Assembly (NCBI GenBank): GCA_019916065.1
Contig: CM034237.1
Span: forward strand, 20,481,752-20,545,751
Direction: 5' to 3'
DNA length: 64,000 nucleotides
Origin: Vitellaria paradoxa
Taxonomy: Eukaryota; Streptophyta; Magnoliopsida; Ericales; Sapotaceae
Below are positions 25,001 through 36,017 of the stretch, one piece after another. Position 1 is the stretch's first letter, and each line of letters opens with the position of its first letter. The position numbers and the translations under genes are program-made. Under the pieces are notes generated by a model. That model worked only from the letters and a program-made list of their open reading frames with translations. It did not search any database and was not told the origin of the DNA.

Positions 25001-26430
25001 ACATTAATTCTTATACAGATAAACAAATGCAACGTAACCAAAAATCTAGTGAGGAATCATCAAAACACTCAGCAAAGGGACATGGTTAGATAGGATTTTT
25101 AAAGGAGTCTTAAAGTTTAAGATTTGAAGGCATGCGATTTAGAAGATATACTACCATAGAGACAACATCATCCTAGTGGCAACTAGGTATACATGCCCTG
25201 TTAGGTATACATGCAGTTTCTAAGATATGCTAATTCTTCCTCTTGGCAGCATCATTTTTATAGAGTTTGAGAGCACGAGTTTCATAAATAAGACCATAAA
25301 TATGGAGGTAGGCTTGAAATTGCTGGTTGACATGCTCACCACCATTATCAGTACAAAGGATTTGTATCTTAGTTGAAAATTATGTCTGAACCATTATATG
25401 AAAGGATGAAACACACTAAACACATTATCTTTATGTTTCAGCAAATAAAGCCATGTCGTTTGAGTGTTATGATCGACAAAAATCATAAACTAGTGATATG
25501 ACTAAATGAAATAATTATTAGGGAGGGTCCCCACACATCTGAATGTATTAAAACAAAATGGACATCACATTTATTTAGACTTACTGGATAAGGAACTCTA
25601 TAACTTTTAGTTATAATGTAAGTATCACATTTAAAGCCTGAGTATTGTAAATTGGAAAAAATATTCGAGAATAAATGTTCCAAATAATCAAATGATGGAT
25701 GCCCCAAGCGACAGTGCAGTAGCCAAATTTGCCTCTCCTTATCTATTATTGTGTGGTGTATATGATTGCTTTTCCTAGGTTGAAGTCATCTATATAATAT
25801 AACCTCCTTATCTTGGTACCATACCGATGATCTCCTTAGTGAGAATATCTTGAGGAAGACAAATGTAGGATAAATCAACACCACACAATTGAGGTGTGCA
25901 GTAACTTGGGTCATAGACATCAATTTATTAGGTAGAGATGGAACAAGTAAAGTAGGAGATAGAGAGAGATAGGGTGATAAAGTCACTCTTCTAGCCCTTG
26001 CAACTGAATATGTGACCCTATTGGTGTTAGCAATGCGATTTCTTCTTAATATGTGAGAAGTTATTAGAGAGTCAATGCAAACTCATCCATTCGACTATTT
26101 GTTTCAGCACTTTGCTCAACCCAGAGTTAATGTTCAGTTTGCATCTCACCTCTACTTTGTCCAAAACCCAGTTGCCTTTTGACTCAGGTGGACCTTCAAA
26201 ATCATTCGATCTAGTTTGTGAAATGAGACTCCCCAAGAAGCATTGCACAGACCAATTACCGCATAAGGCATATGTATTATATATTTTCCTAACTGCTCAA
26301 ATTTAGAAAAAAAAATCTTTATTACTACCAGCAATAAAGGCCCTCTTTTCCTAAATCACTCCTCTATAAAGTACCTTTTTCAAATTCACCATATCCTCTA
26401 AACACCCCAACTTCCCTTAATACCTGAGTT
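22080..26430 (-). pseudogene. Ty1/copia polyprotein relic (copia-1), minus strand
   Basis: Read on the minus strand the copia order is preserved but broken by stops. Protease to pre-integrase is near 25986-25786 (...NKLMSMTQVTAHLNCVV). Integrase is near 25707-25483 (MGHPSFDYLEHLF..., KCDTYI..KSYRVPYPVSLN, HSDVWGPS). The integrase/RT linker is near 24476-24270 (AIKEEMEALQKN). Reverse transcriptase is at about 24090-23945 (LLHQFNVKNTFLHNDLREEVYMD) and continues to about 23500. RNase H is at 22320-22100 (NLFCDNKIAI, then HIEVVQYFIKQNLEEK). A block of TTCGAAC repeats interrupts it between RT and RNase H. No LTR was found on either side. It is inactive. Confidence 0.85.
22740..23330. repeat. TTCGAAC-rich diverged repeat inside copia-1
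   Basis: Variants of 'tgttcgaac' and 'tttgaac' recur every few tens of bases together with 'cttctgttgttagaac'. The same vocabulary, in the opposite orientation and better preserved, forms the 103-bp array at 63170-63860. It separates RT from RNase H of copia-1, so a related element inserted here, but I could not find its ends. Confidence 0.6.
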
Positions 26431-26559
26431 TTCCTTTCCCCAAATTTTCCTTAATTCTTCCACACTTATTTTCTTTTTCCTAAACTTTCAACTCACATTT
26501 CAAAATTAAAAAAAAAAAAAAAGATAGAGTGCCAGATACTGCTTATACCTCACATCATT
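26431..26559. other. Junction between two head-to-head copia relics
   Basis: C/T-rich sequence with an A15 run at about 26507-26522 lies between the 5' sides of copia-1 (minus) and copia-2 (plus). Neither element keeps a recognisable 5' LTR or primer site here. Confidence 0.5.
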
Positions 26560-29500
26560 CTCACCCTTGTATAATGGCTCTACCTCGCCACTCACCGGAA
26601 AAACCTCCATGTAACTACTATTAACAACCAAATCACTCTCTTCTGCTCTATCCTATTACTTGTCATCACTGCTCTAAGAAGGGCTTAGGTCTTGTTTATC
26701 ATCTCTATCCATGGAATTCTCAAAATTCTCATAACACGAAGTCTCAAGGCTATAACCACTCTTTTCTAATGCCTCTAATTCCTCTTGGTCTGCTGCTGCA
26801 CCTAATACTCCTCTTCCTCCACCTCTTCTTACTGCTTCTGTCTCCTTCTGATATTACTGATATTATTTGTCACATAAGTCTTATCTCCAGTAATCCTTCT
26901 ATTGCTTTGTCTACCACTGTAGGTAATTCTACTTATTTTTTTACTCTACTTGTTCTATTCATATGACATCTCACTCTAGCATTTTCACCAACACATCTTC
27001 TGCTGCTTATGTTCTCGTTATTCATACCACTGATGGTTTTAGTATGTTTGCCCAACATATTGGTCATCTCTCTAACTCTCATCTTTCTCTTACTCAGACT
27101 TATTACTTACTTGATTTATCTCTCAATCTTATTTCTGCTATTCGATTGTCTGATCTGCTATTCAATTGTCTGATCTTGGTCTCATTGTTACTTTTTCCTC
27201 ATTTGGTTGTCTTGTGTAGGATACGCAAACAAGATAGACTCTTGTGATAGACTATATGGACACCTATTTGAGCTAGTTTACTTCTCCCTAACAGTATTTA
27301 TCTCTCTCTCTCTCTCTCTCTCTCTCCACAATTTGCTGTTGCTACTACTTCAAACTCCTCTTCTTTTCATATTTGTCATTCTCATTTAGGAAATCTCTCT
27401 AGTAGTCATTTGCAAACATTGATTTCTAGTGGTCATTTAAGACTTATTCGTAGCGAGAAACTAGATTATGTATCTTGTCAACTTATAAAGCAATCTGCTC
27501 TATCATTCAATAAATGTGATATCATTTATTTATCTCATTTGATTTTAATCACTCTGATGTTTGGGGTCCTTCCCATTCTCCCACTACTGGGTGGTCGTTA
27601 TTTTGTTATCATTGTGAATTATTACACTAGTTTCACCTGGATATTCTTAATGCATTATCGCTCTTAACTTTCTAAAAATTACTTTGACTTTGTTGCCATG
27701 GTATAGACTCAATTTTGTCGCACCATTAAGGTATTTTGTTCTAATAATTCTAAAGAATATCAAGAATTCACATTCCATGAGTTCCTTTATCATTTGGGCA
27801 CCCTTCCTTATCTTTCTTACCCTCACACTTCCCAACAAAATGGTCGTGCTGAATGTAAATGTCACCATATTCTTGACACTATTTGGGTACTTGTCATCTC
27901 CTCTTTGTGTCTTGAACACTTTTAAATGGAAAACTACACTTACCATTGTCTATGCCATTAATCGAGTACCCACTCTTCTCCTTCAAAACCAGACCTCATA
28001 TGAATGTCTATATGGTGCTACTTCTTCCTATGACTATCTTTAGGTTTTTTGTTATATCTATTTTGTTCTTCTCCAACTTCATGAATGCACCAAACTTGAA
28101 CCCTATGCTTATCTATGTTGTTTTTTGGGCTATGGGATAGAATATAAGGGTTATTAGTATTGGGATCCAATTTCTAACTATCTTCTTATGTCTTACCACA
28201 TCATATTCTGGGAACACTAGATGTTTTTCCCCGTATTTAATTTTTAACTCTCATTTTTGTTGACTTTTTCCATATTCTCCGATCTTTCCCTTGATCTATT
28301 TTTTGATAACTTATCTTTACCCTGAACACCCCACAAGTTCCTATGCTACCAGCTCCGCCCACTCTGGATGCCTTAGCTTATATTGCTGATCTTGCACTAC
28401 CTGGCATAGAGTGCTCATCATCTGAGTGTCTTGAGCTTCCTGCTCCTACTGATGGCTTTCTCCGTCATTTTACCTAGATAATATAACTTCCATCTCACGT
28501 TCGTGACTGTCATTATTTCTCCATTATCATTTTTCATCACAAGTCTTGTTCCTTTTGAGAGGCTAGCTATAACCTTATTGGTAGCAAGCCATGGCTGAAG
28601 AATTGCAGGCACTAAGAAAACTCACACTTGGGATCTAGTTGATCTTCTTCTTGGTAAGACAATTATTGGTTGTAAGTGGGTGCATAAGATTAAGACTCGC
28701 TCTAATGGGTCTATTGAGCACTATAAGGTTTGTCTAGTTGCTATGAGATTTACCCAAGAGTATAGCATTGACTACGAAGAGACTTTTGCTCCTGTTGCTC
28801 ATCTCATCTCTGTTCATAGTTTACTTGTAGCCACTGCTGCTCAACACTAGTTTCTTTCTTAGTTGGATGTCAAAAATGCTTTTCTCAATTGCGATCTTGC
28901 TAAAAAAGTTTACATATAACCCTCTTTTACAGGGACGAAACTAGGATTTCATGATAAATGGGGGTAAAATTTTTTCAATAAAAAATTAAATAACTATAAT
29001 CTACAAAAAATTGATACCTATTTAGAGTTGAAGATATTGATAGCAAGAGAATCAGAAATGCGAATTTTGCCAAAAATCGAATTTTATTTGTAGTTCTTGT
29101 TATACTTGGAAAAAAATTGATAGGAAGATGGAGAAAAAAGTGATAACTGATAGTTAGGGAAAGTGCAAATATAGATGTTGATAGAGATATTTGTGGGTTT
29201 CAATTAAAAACTATGGAAAATAATTTTTTATTTTTATCATTTTTTATGCACGTCCCATTATAAAAAGTTTAACTTCAAAATTATTCAAAATTAAAGGGGG
29301 CCATTGTTAAAGAAATATGAGAGAGAGAGAGAGAGAGATTTGGGGGGTTTATTGAAAAAGATGAAAAAGAGTTTATTGTTAAAATAATTTAGTAATTTTT
29401 TATTAGTTTTTTTTTTAATGTAAGTTTCAATACAAAAAGTTTAGTTGATTAAGACGTTTCATTTATTGGGGAGGCCATTCTTAAAGAAAGAGACTTTTTA

Positions 29501-30729
29501 TTTGCCAAGGAGGGGTCAATTCTTAAAGAAATATTTATTTTTTCTAGTAAAATATAGTATGTATGTATAGGCTGGCCATGGCCATCTCGTGCTCTATACT
29601 GGCTTCATCCCTACCCTCTTGGATCTTCTCATCAACCACTTCAAACCTACAAACTTCACCGAGCTCTGTATGGTCTCAGATAGGCTCCTTAAGCCTAGTT
29701 TTCCAAATTTAGCATATCCATTAGTACTTTAGTTTTTCCTCTGGCCCATATGATTTTACCTTGTTTCGTCAAACGAACACTGGCACTATTCTGCTCTTGT
29801 TGTGTACTGATGATATGATCATTATCGGCAATAATAATAAGGGTATTTCTGAGCTTAAGTCTTTCCTTAGTTCTACATTTGAAATGAAAGACTTGGGCTC
29901 TCTTAGCTATTTCATTAGTGTTGAGATCACTACAGTCTTTACTGGATATTTTTTCTCTCAAGCCAAGTATACCTCCAATCTTCATTCCCAAGATGGTATC
30001 TCTTATAGTAAGACTATGCTAACACCGTTGAATGGCACTCTTCTCTCTAACGCCACTCTTTATCATTATTTAGTTGAGAGTCTCGTGTATTTCACCATTA
30101 CTCGGTCAGATATCGCCTATATTATCCATATTGTTGTCCAATTCATGTAAGTTCCTTGCTCTGCTCACTATACGGTTGTGCTTCACATACTACACTATGT
30201 GAAAGACACTTTGTTCTATAGTCTTCATTATTCATCTTAGTTCTCTTTTACTCGCAAGGTTTATTCTGATACAGACTGGGCTGGTGATCATACCAATCAG
30301 TGGTCTACCATTGGGTTCTATTCTTTTTTGGTGATTGTCTCATATCCTGGCACAGCAAGAAACAAGCATTAACTGCTCGTTCCAATATTGAAGTTGAGTG
30401 TTGTGGCTCTGTTGATACCACCAAGGAGCTTCTCTGGCTCCTTGGTGATATGGAGATTTCCTCTATCACTTTGACTGATTTTGTTGTGATAATCTGAGTG
30501 CTATTCAAATTGCTTATAATAACGTATTCCATGACTGCAATAAACACATTAAGATTAATTGCCATTTTATGTACCAACAAGTAGCTTGTGGTACTGTTCA
30601 TCTTTGCTATGTCACCTCTGTTGATCATATTGCTAGCCTATTCACCAATACCTTTTCCCCAAGTAGTTTCTTGACTTATTATGCAAATTCAAACTGGTCT
30701 CTACTATACCTTCTTAAGTTTGTGGGAGA
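26560..30729 (+). pseudogene. Ty1/copia polyprotein relic (copia-2), plus strand
   Basis: Plus-strand copia coding sequence with many stops. The gag/protease side covers about 26770-27250. Integrase is at about 27470-27665 (CQLIKQSALSFNKCD, GVLPILPLLGGRYFVIIVNYYTSFTWIFLMHYRS split over frames). RT starts near 28590 with AEELQALRK, then after a frameshift TWDLVDLLLGKTIIGCKWVHKI, DYEETFAPVA and DVKNAFLN to 28919. RT resumes at 29614 after a hAT insertion (...QTYKLHRALYGL, then DDMIIIGNNN and FEMKDLGSLSYF at 29800-29920). RNase H is at 30345-30660 (SWHSKKQALTARSNIEVE, VDHIASLFTNT). The polypurine tract TTGTGGGAGA lies at 30720-30729. It is inactive. Confidence 0.88.
28928..29613. mobile_element. 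Non-autonomous hAT-like element inside copia-2 RT
   Basis: It is bounded by an 8-bp target duplication CCCTCTTT (28920-28927) / CCCTCTTG (29614-29621). Ends are TACAGGGACGAAACTAG and, reverse-complemented, TAGGGATGAAGCCAG, the CAGGG-type ends of hAT elements. Removing it together with one duplication copy rejoins the copia frame ...KKVYI(stop)PLGSSHQPLQTY, so the boundaries are supported by the host protein. There is no transposase; the inside is AT-rich with a (GA)n tract near 29320. Confidence 0.85.
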
Positions 30730-30932
30730 TGTTAAAATATATTATTCTATTACCATATAATTTTAAATATATTATTTTATATATTTTATATATTTCATTA
30801 CCATTTCTAGGATATTTTATTTTTTTTATTTAAGTTATTCAATTTTATTATACTGATGTAATCTTTCTTGTAAATATATAATTTTATTCATATATACAAT
30901 ACACTTTTCTCTCCAATTTCTTTGCCCTAACA
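30730..30932 (+). mobile_element. 3' LTR of copia-2
   Basis: 203 bp starting TGTTAAAATATATTATTC directly after the polypurine tract and ending TTTGCCCTAACA. It is AT-rich with a TATATA region, as expected for short copia LTRs. Its last base abuts the first base of the right FQR1 arm (AATTC at 30933). Confidence 0.8.
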
Positions 30933-31496
30933 AATTCATGGAAAGGTTTGACTTGCGATAACAATGCGAAAATGTTTTGAGCAAAAATGCAAACAGAAAG
31001 GAAATATTACAACCAATTTCCCACTATTTTAATTTATGTGCCAAAGAGATGCAATGTATCCTATATAGAATATTGGGTTCAACGTAATTTATCTGTTATT
31101 GCACTGACACAAGCAAGCAAGCTTTATATTATTTAGCACTAATTAAATAATAATGAAGATTTTATTTATTTATTATATATTATTTCTATTTTTTTTATTT
31201 TATTTTTTGTATGTGTGCGCGTGTTTTGTGTTGGGTTTGAATTCTATTGGTCCGTTGTTTAGTTTGACGCTGCATTGCCGGTCCGAGTCAAATGCCATTT
31301 TGCAATTGGAAAGCCTTTTAACTGTCGCGAGTCCTAGCCGCCTCCAAGGCTGCACAGTACATATATGTTTCCGGCAGCATATCTCTCTCTGCCAGGTCAT
31401 GGTTAAAACCCATTAATATTGTTACAAAATATAACAATAGAGAGTAACATGCAAAATAAATAAATATATAAATAATCTGTATATATATATATATAG

Positions 31497-31819
31497 TGTT
31501 CGGGAGAAATCGCACGTTCCGGCCCGAGCATCGAAGGTATTGTGTATTTATCACCACACATGGGGCTCTTATCCTGGGGTGCACCTCCCCCGCCTCGAAC
31601 CTTTGACCTTAAGCTGCTTTAAGACGTAAGTAGAGGCTTGAGGGGTACCCATGACCACTTTGAGGGAGTACCCCCTCAAGCCTCTACTTAAGTCTTAAAG
31701 CAGCTTAAAGTCAGAGGTTCGAGGCGGGAGAGGCGCACCCTAGGATAAGAGCTCCTGTGCGATGACAAATACACAATACCTTCAATGCTTGGGCTGAAAC
31801 GTACGATTTCCTCCGAACA
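31497..31819. mobile_element. 323-bp foldback (near-perfect palindrome) MITE
   Basis: The left arm starts TGTTCGGGAGAAATCGCACG and the right arm, reverse-complemented, TGTTCGGAGGAAATCGTACG. The two arms of about 155 bp match at roughly nine of ten positions and meet near 31655 around 'ggggtac..gtacccc'. There is no coding frame. It is missing from the left FQR1 arm, so it arrived after the duplication or was lost there. Transcription would give a long hairpin. No clear target duplication is visible in the flanking (AT)n DNA. Confidence 0.85.
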
Positions 31820-32447
31820 ATTCTTGATATATTTATATATATATAATTGTGATAAATTGGACACTAAAAAGTTCCATGTCTGTGATTGTATAATAATATA
31901 TGATTAAAAGGATCCCCGCAATTGAACTATTTATCTATTCTTTATGAATGAAAGCGGATAATATATATTTGCAATTCTTTTTATTTAAATTTCATTTGTT
32001 TCTAATCTCAATAATTCGTTTCAACGTAAAATATTCTCTTAAAAATAAAATCTAAATTTAATTATTTTTAGGAAAATAAATTTTTCGAAAACAAACTCCT
32101 AAATTAAAATATTTTTAGAAAAATAAATTTACTCATTTTTTAATAATACTTTATTAAAATTTGAGTAAAAACAATAAACCAAAGTTTGGCGGCTGGGAAA
32201 TGAAAACCAATCAATAATAGAAGTTTCTTTTTTTTTTTTTTTTTGGTTTTAAATCCAGAATATGACATGATGAATAGATGGATGCATGACAAGAGAGGCT
32301 TCAACACACAATCTTTTTCTTATTTTTTTTTTATTTTTAACAAATGACACAAGAATGACATGCTAATGACGTATTTAACCCATTCATTACCATTGCATTT
32401 TTTTTATTTTTTTAAATTGGTTGACTGTTAGAGAAGGCTTGGCTCTC

Positions 32448-32455
32448 TATACATA
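32448..32455 (+). promoter_or_regulatory. Altered TATA box of FQR1 copy 2
   Basis: This reads TATACATA in CTCTCTATACATACAG; copy 1 has TATAAATA at the same place. The flanking bases are the same in both copies, so this is a single A-to-C change at the fifth position of the box. The ATG lies about 90 bp downstream. Confidence 0.7.
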
Positions 32456-32544
32456 CAGAAGCTCCTCTGCAAACGTTTCACTCACCAAACAAAAACTTCT
32501 ACGCACAGAGATAGAGAGGAGAAGCCTAAGCAGCCACAACTCCA

Positions 32545-34160
32545 ATGGCCACCAAAGTCTATATCGTGTATGCATTCCAGTTTCTCTCTCTTTATTGGCC
32601 TACACGGAATTGTGTTTATTATTAAAGCAATTCTCTGGTTTTGTTGTTGTTGCTCTGTTTTTCTTCGTCGGTTTCTTCACATTCATTACTTCATTTTAAT
32701 GTAGAATATCGATCATGGGTTGGTGCGCTTAGCTTTCTTCAGCTCTCTGTGCTATTTGTTTTCCGATTTTGGACATCTTTTATCTACAAAAGTTTGCTGG
32801 TTTGATAATTAAGAATTCCAAATATTGTTGTTTTTTCTTAGTGTGAAATCGCTTCCCATATGAAAAAGGAAATTGAAAATCTAATGAGAAAATATTGTCA
32901 ACGCCTTATCTGCATATGTGAGGTTCCAGCTAGAAGCCTAGAACTTAGAAAGAGAGTAGACACGACATGGTCTTCTTACAAGAACTTTGCTGAAATTCGA
33001 TCTTTGAAATGATGATCAATCTAATGCTATGTATAAGGACTCGTTCTCTCTCTAGTGGATCCTTCTTCTGGCTTATGAGCATTTTCAATATGGGTATATT
33101 ATCAAACTGTCGCAGCTGTAGTTTGAAATGCTAGCTAGCGGAAATTAATATGCCTCAAGTCAAAATCTTTTGTTTTCCAGGCTTGATTTGCTGTAATTTC
33201 TCATTTATTGGTGGTAATTTTGTTTTTGACACAGTTACTATTCAATGTACGGACACGTTGAGAGGCTGGCAGAAGAGATAAAGAAGGGAGCCGACTCTGT
33301 GGGAATAGAGGCAAAACTGTGGCAGGTCTGCGCTTTAACCCTGCATTCATCCCTCAGTTTCACCAATACTATGATTTAGTTAGATAATTAAAAAATTCTT
33401 ATTTACCATAATTTTACCCCCTCGTTTTTGATAGTTCGAATGAAGCGAAATCCCGATTTCTTTTAACTTGTCTGACATTTCGACGAAGAGGCATTAATCC
33501 ATGCTTATCTATGTTTTGGTGGACAAAATCACGAGTAGGTGCCAGAAACGCTGCCTGATGAGGTTCTTGCAAAGATGGGGGCGCCAGCAAAGAGTGATGT
33601 GCCACTGATTACGCCCAACGAGCTTGCTGAGGCAGATGGGCTTATTTTTGGTTTCCCAACTCGATTTGGGATGATGGCTGCTCAATTCAAAGCATTTTTA
33701 GACGCAACCGGAGGTCTATGGAAAACTCAGAAGCTGGCTGGGAAACCAGCAGGCCTCTTCTTAAGCACCGGATCTCAAGGAGGCGGTCAAGAGACCACAG
33801 CGTGAGTTCCAATTAATCTCGTTAATTCTTACATTCTAGCTATTTAATTTGCATTATGATTTTGAAACTACACAGTAAATAAATAAGTAAAGAGTTTAAT
33901 CTTAAAAAACTCGATGGTTAATTATCAGGTTGACGGCCATTACACAGCTTGTTCACCATGGAATGATCTTTGTGCCTATCGGCTACACATTTGGCGCCGG
34001 CATGTCTGAGATGGAGCAGGTGAAGGGCGGTACCCCCTACGGTGCCGGAACTTTGGCTGGGGATGGCTCAAGATTGCCTTCGGAACTTGAATTACAACAA
34101 GCTTTCCACCAAGGGAAGTACATTGCTTCCGTTGCTAAGAAACTAAGGGGATCTGCTTGA
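32545..34160 (+). CDS. FQR1: NAD(P)H:quinone oxidoreductase, FQR1-like (WrbA family), copy 2
   Basis: Four exons, 32545-32567, 33235-33325, 33539-33801 and 33929-34160, with GT/AG borders and an open 609-nt frame for 202 residues. Splice positions are the same as in copy 1. The FMN-binding loops [20 protein letters not shown] and [12 protein letters not shown] are unchanged; exon 3 encodes the same protein in both copies. Differences from copy 1 are E21, D28, I32, A149 and the tail KKLRGSA, all outside the FMN loops. The predicted role is the same: soluble or membrane-associated FMN enzyme reducing quinones with NAD(P)H. Its promoter carries a changed TATA box and a foldback element lies about 0.7 kb upstream, so expression may differ from copy 1. 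Whether it is expressed cannot be told from sequence. Confidence 0.95.
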
Positions 34161-34472
34161 CTTTTTTCAGTCGGCCATAATACTTCCACTGCTACTGGTC
34201 ATTCCATACTCGCAATTTTTCTTTAGAATTTCAATTGATGTGATATGGTGGTTGTTAAAATAAGTATTTTGTTTACTTGAGTACTGTGTTCTCTTTCACA
34301 CTACTTACCAGTGGTGTATATCAATAACAATGTTTGGCTTTCATTCTCACCTCTTCTATTGTTCATTTTCAATTTCATTTCAAGCACGCGTATAGCAGGC
34401 ATTGTAGATTAATTAATCCGATTGAAATAATGTGTATTTTTTGAAAAAATTAAGTTATGCATGATGAATGAA

Positions 34473-36015
34473 CATTACAAGAAAAAGTGCTTGCAGAGAC
34501 AATAAAAGTTGTCAATGAAAATATGTTCTTTCTCACAAAAATTTTTTAGTGATGATATCAGTGACAACTGAATATTGTCGCCTATAATCTCGTTACTAAA
34601 ACTTAATGTGACGACAATTTGTTATTGTCATTAAAAGTTAGTTTATAACGACAAATTCATATCGTCACAAAAGGATTATTTTTTATGACGACTAAACCCG
34701 TCACTAATTGATATATTTAGCAACACAAAATCTTGTCACAGAATCCTATAATGTTGTCACTATAGAATTTTTTTTTTTATTTTTCAAAATTAAAAATTTT
34801 ATCCTTATAGTGATAGTATATCTTATTGTTGGGCTTGAGGCCCAAGTATAGAGTCCAATGAGCTGGCAAAATAGGGCAGCCACAAGAAGAGAAAAAAACG
34901 GGGGTATAACAAACAGGAGAGAAAGAGGAGAAGAAGAAAAAGGAGCTTGTGTGTAGTAAGTTTTATAGACTATATTTTCTTCATTCATCGTCGGATTGGC
35001 CTGAAATTTGGTCAGTACATCCCTTTCTTGTGATTCTTGTGTCTAGATGGTTGGATCGTTGATTTGAACTTCCAGCAGTGAGAACGGGGTTTCCGAATGG
35101 AGCAGTTTGGAAGTGTAGAGTTGTAGTTTTTTTTGGTGCGCAGTCTTCATCTATTGCCTTCATCTCCGTGGTTAACCGTTGGATCAGTTTGGTTTTTGGT
35201 CAGATTGTTCAAAACATCTGGTTCTATATTTGAACGATTGGATCATCCATATCAGTTCCCTGTGGTGAGTTCCGGTCGACCAAACAGTGGTGATCAGAAA
35301 ATAGGGAAACTTGTTGACTGTTCAGTGCAGTTTTCTTTCAAGGGTGATATCTCTACAATCAACCGTTGGATCAAGTTGAAATTTTGACAGAAGGTTTATG
35401 ACATATGGTTTTGTAATTTGACCGGAGGGATCGTCAATTGGAGCTTGCTACAGAGAGTTATACAGTCCAGACAGTGCTGCGTTTGTGACATCTCTCTATT
35501 TTACTTCACTTCATTGTTAAATTGTGATTGTATTCCAAGAATTTAATTTCTTGATGTTGCAGCTGTTATTTATCCCTAGGTGAAGCAAGGGATACCTTGT
35601 GTACTCACAATTTGATTGATAGTGAAGTTTTTTGGTGGGCCAAGGCCTCGTGGTTTTTACTCCTAAATTCGAGGAGGTTTTCCACGTTAAAAATTCGATT
35701 GTGTCATTGTGCATGAGTGTGATTATATTCTTTGAATTTCTGATTATTGTCAACTTATATATTGTGGTGAAATATTTGTCTCCTGTAGAATTCATACACA
35801 CGGGAGAAATATCTGTTGAATTGTTGCCTTTCTCCCATCACTTGTCACTAATAGTGTATAACAGTTCCAAGTGATTACATTGTCACAAAAATTATTGCCA
35901 ATGACACTATTATATCTTGTTACTAAATTACATAATAGTGACAGATGAATTCGTTGTCACAAAAACTATCGTTTGTGACAATCTTATCCCTTGTCGCAAA
36001 AAGTACAAAACAGTG
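34473..36015. mobile_element. Small CACTA-like element between FQR1 copy 2 and an FQR1 fragment
   Basis: The left end CATTACAAGAAAAAGTG differs at one base from the common CACTACAAGAAAA terminus of plant CACTA elements. Subterminal 'gtgacaa/ttgtcac' repeats run over 34500-34760 and 35840-36000. The right end is less clear; it may be ...ACAAAACAGTG at 36015. It encodes no transposase and contains a copia-type LTR. Confidence 0.6.
34827..35840 (+). mobile_element. Solo copia-type LTR, about 1.0 kb, nested in the CACTA-like element
   Basis: It runs from TGTTGGGCTTGAGGCCC to ...TTTCTCCCATCA. Flanking 5-mers are CTTAT and CTTGT (four of five match). The inside holds three diverged repeats around 'cgttggatca..ttgaa' and the phrase 'gtggtttttactcc...ttttccacgtt', both typical of plant copia LTRs. 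No coding region follows, so it is a solo LTR. The right boundary is less certain than the left. Confidence 0.6.
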
Positions 36016-36017
36016 AT

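Larger units (their letters stand above)
30933..34472 (+). repeat. Right arm of 3.5-kb inverted duplication (FQR1 locus)
   Basis: Inverted copy of 6999-10569. It is bounded exactly by the 3' LTR of copia-2 on the left and by a CACTA-like terminus (CATTACAAGAAAA) at 34473 on the right. It holds FQR1 copy 2 and a foldback element absent from the left arm. Confidence 0.93.
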
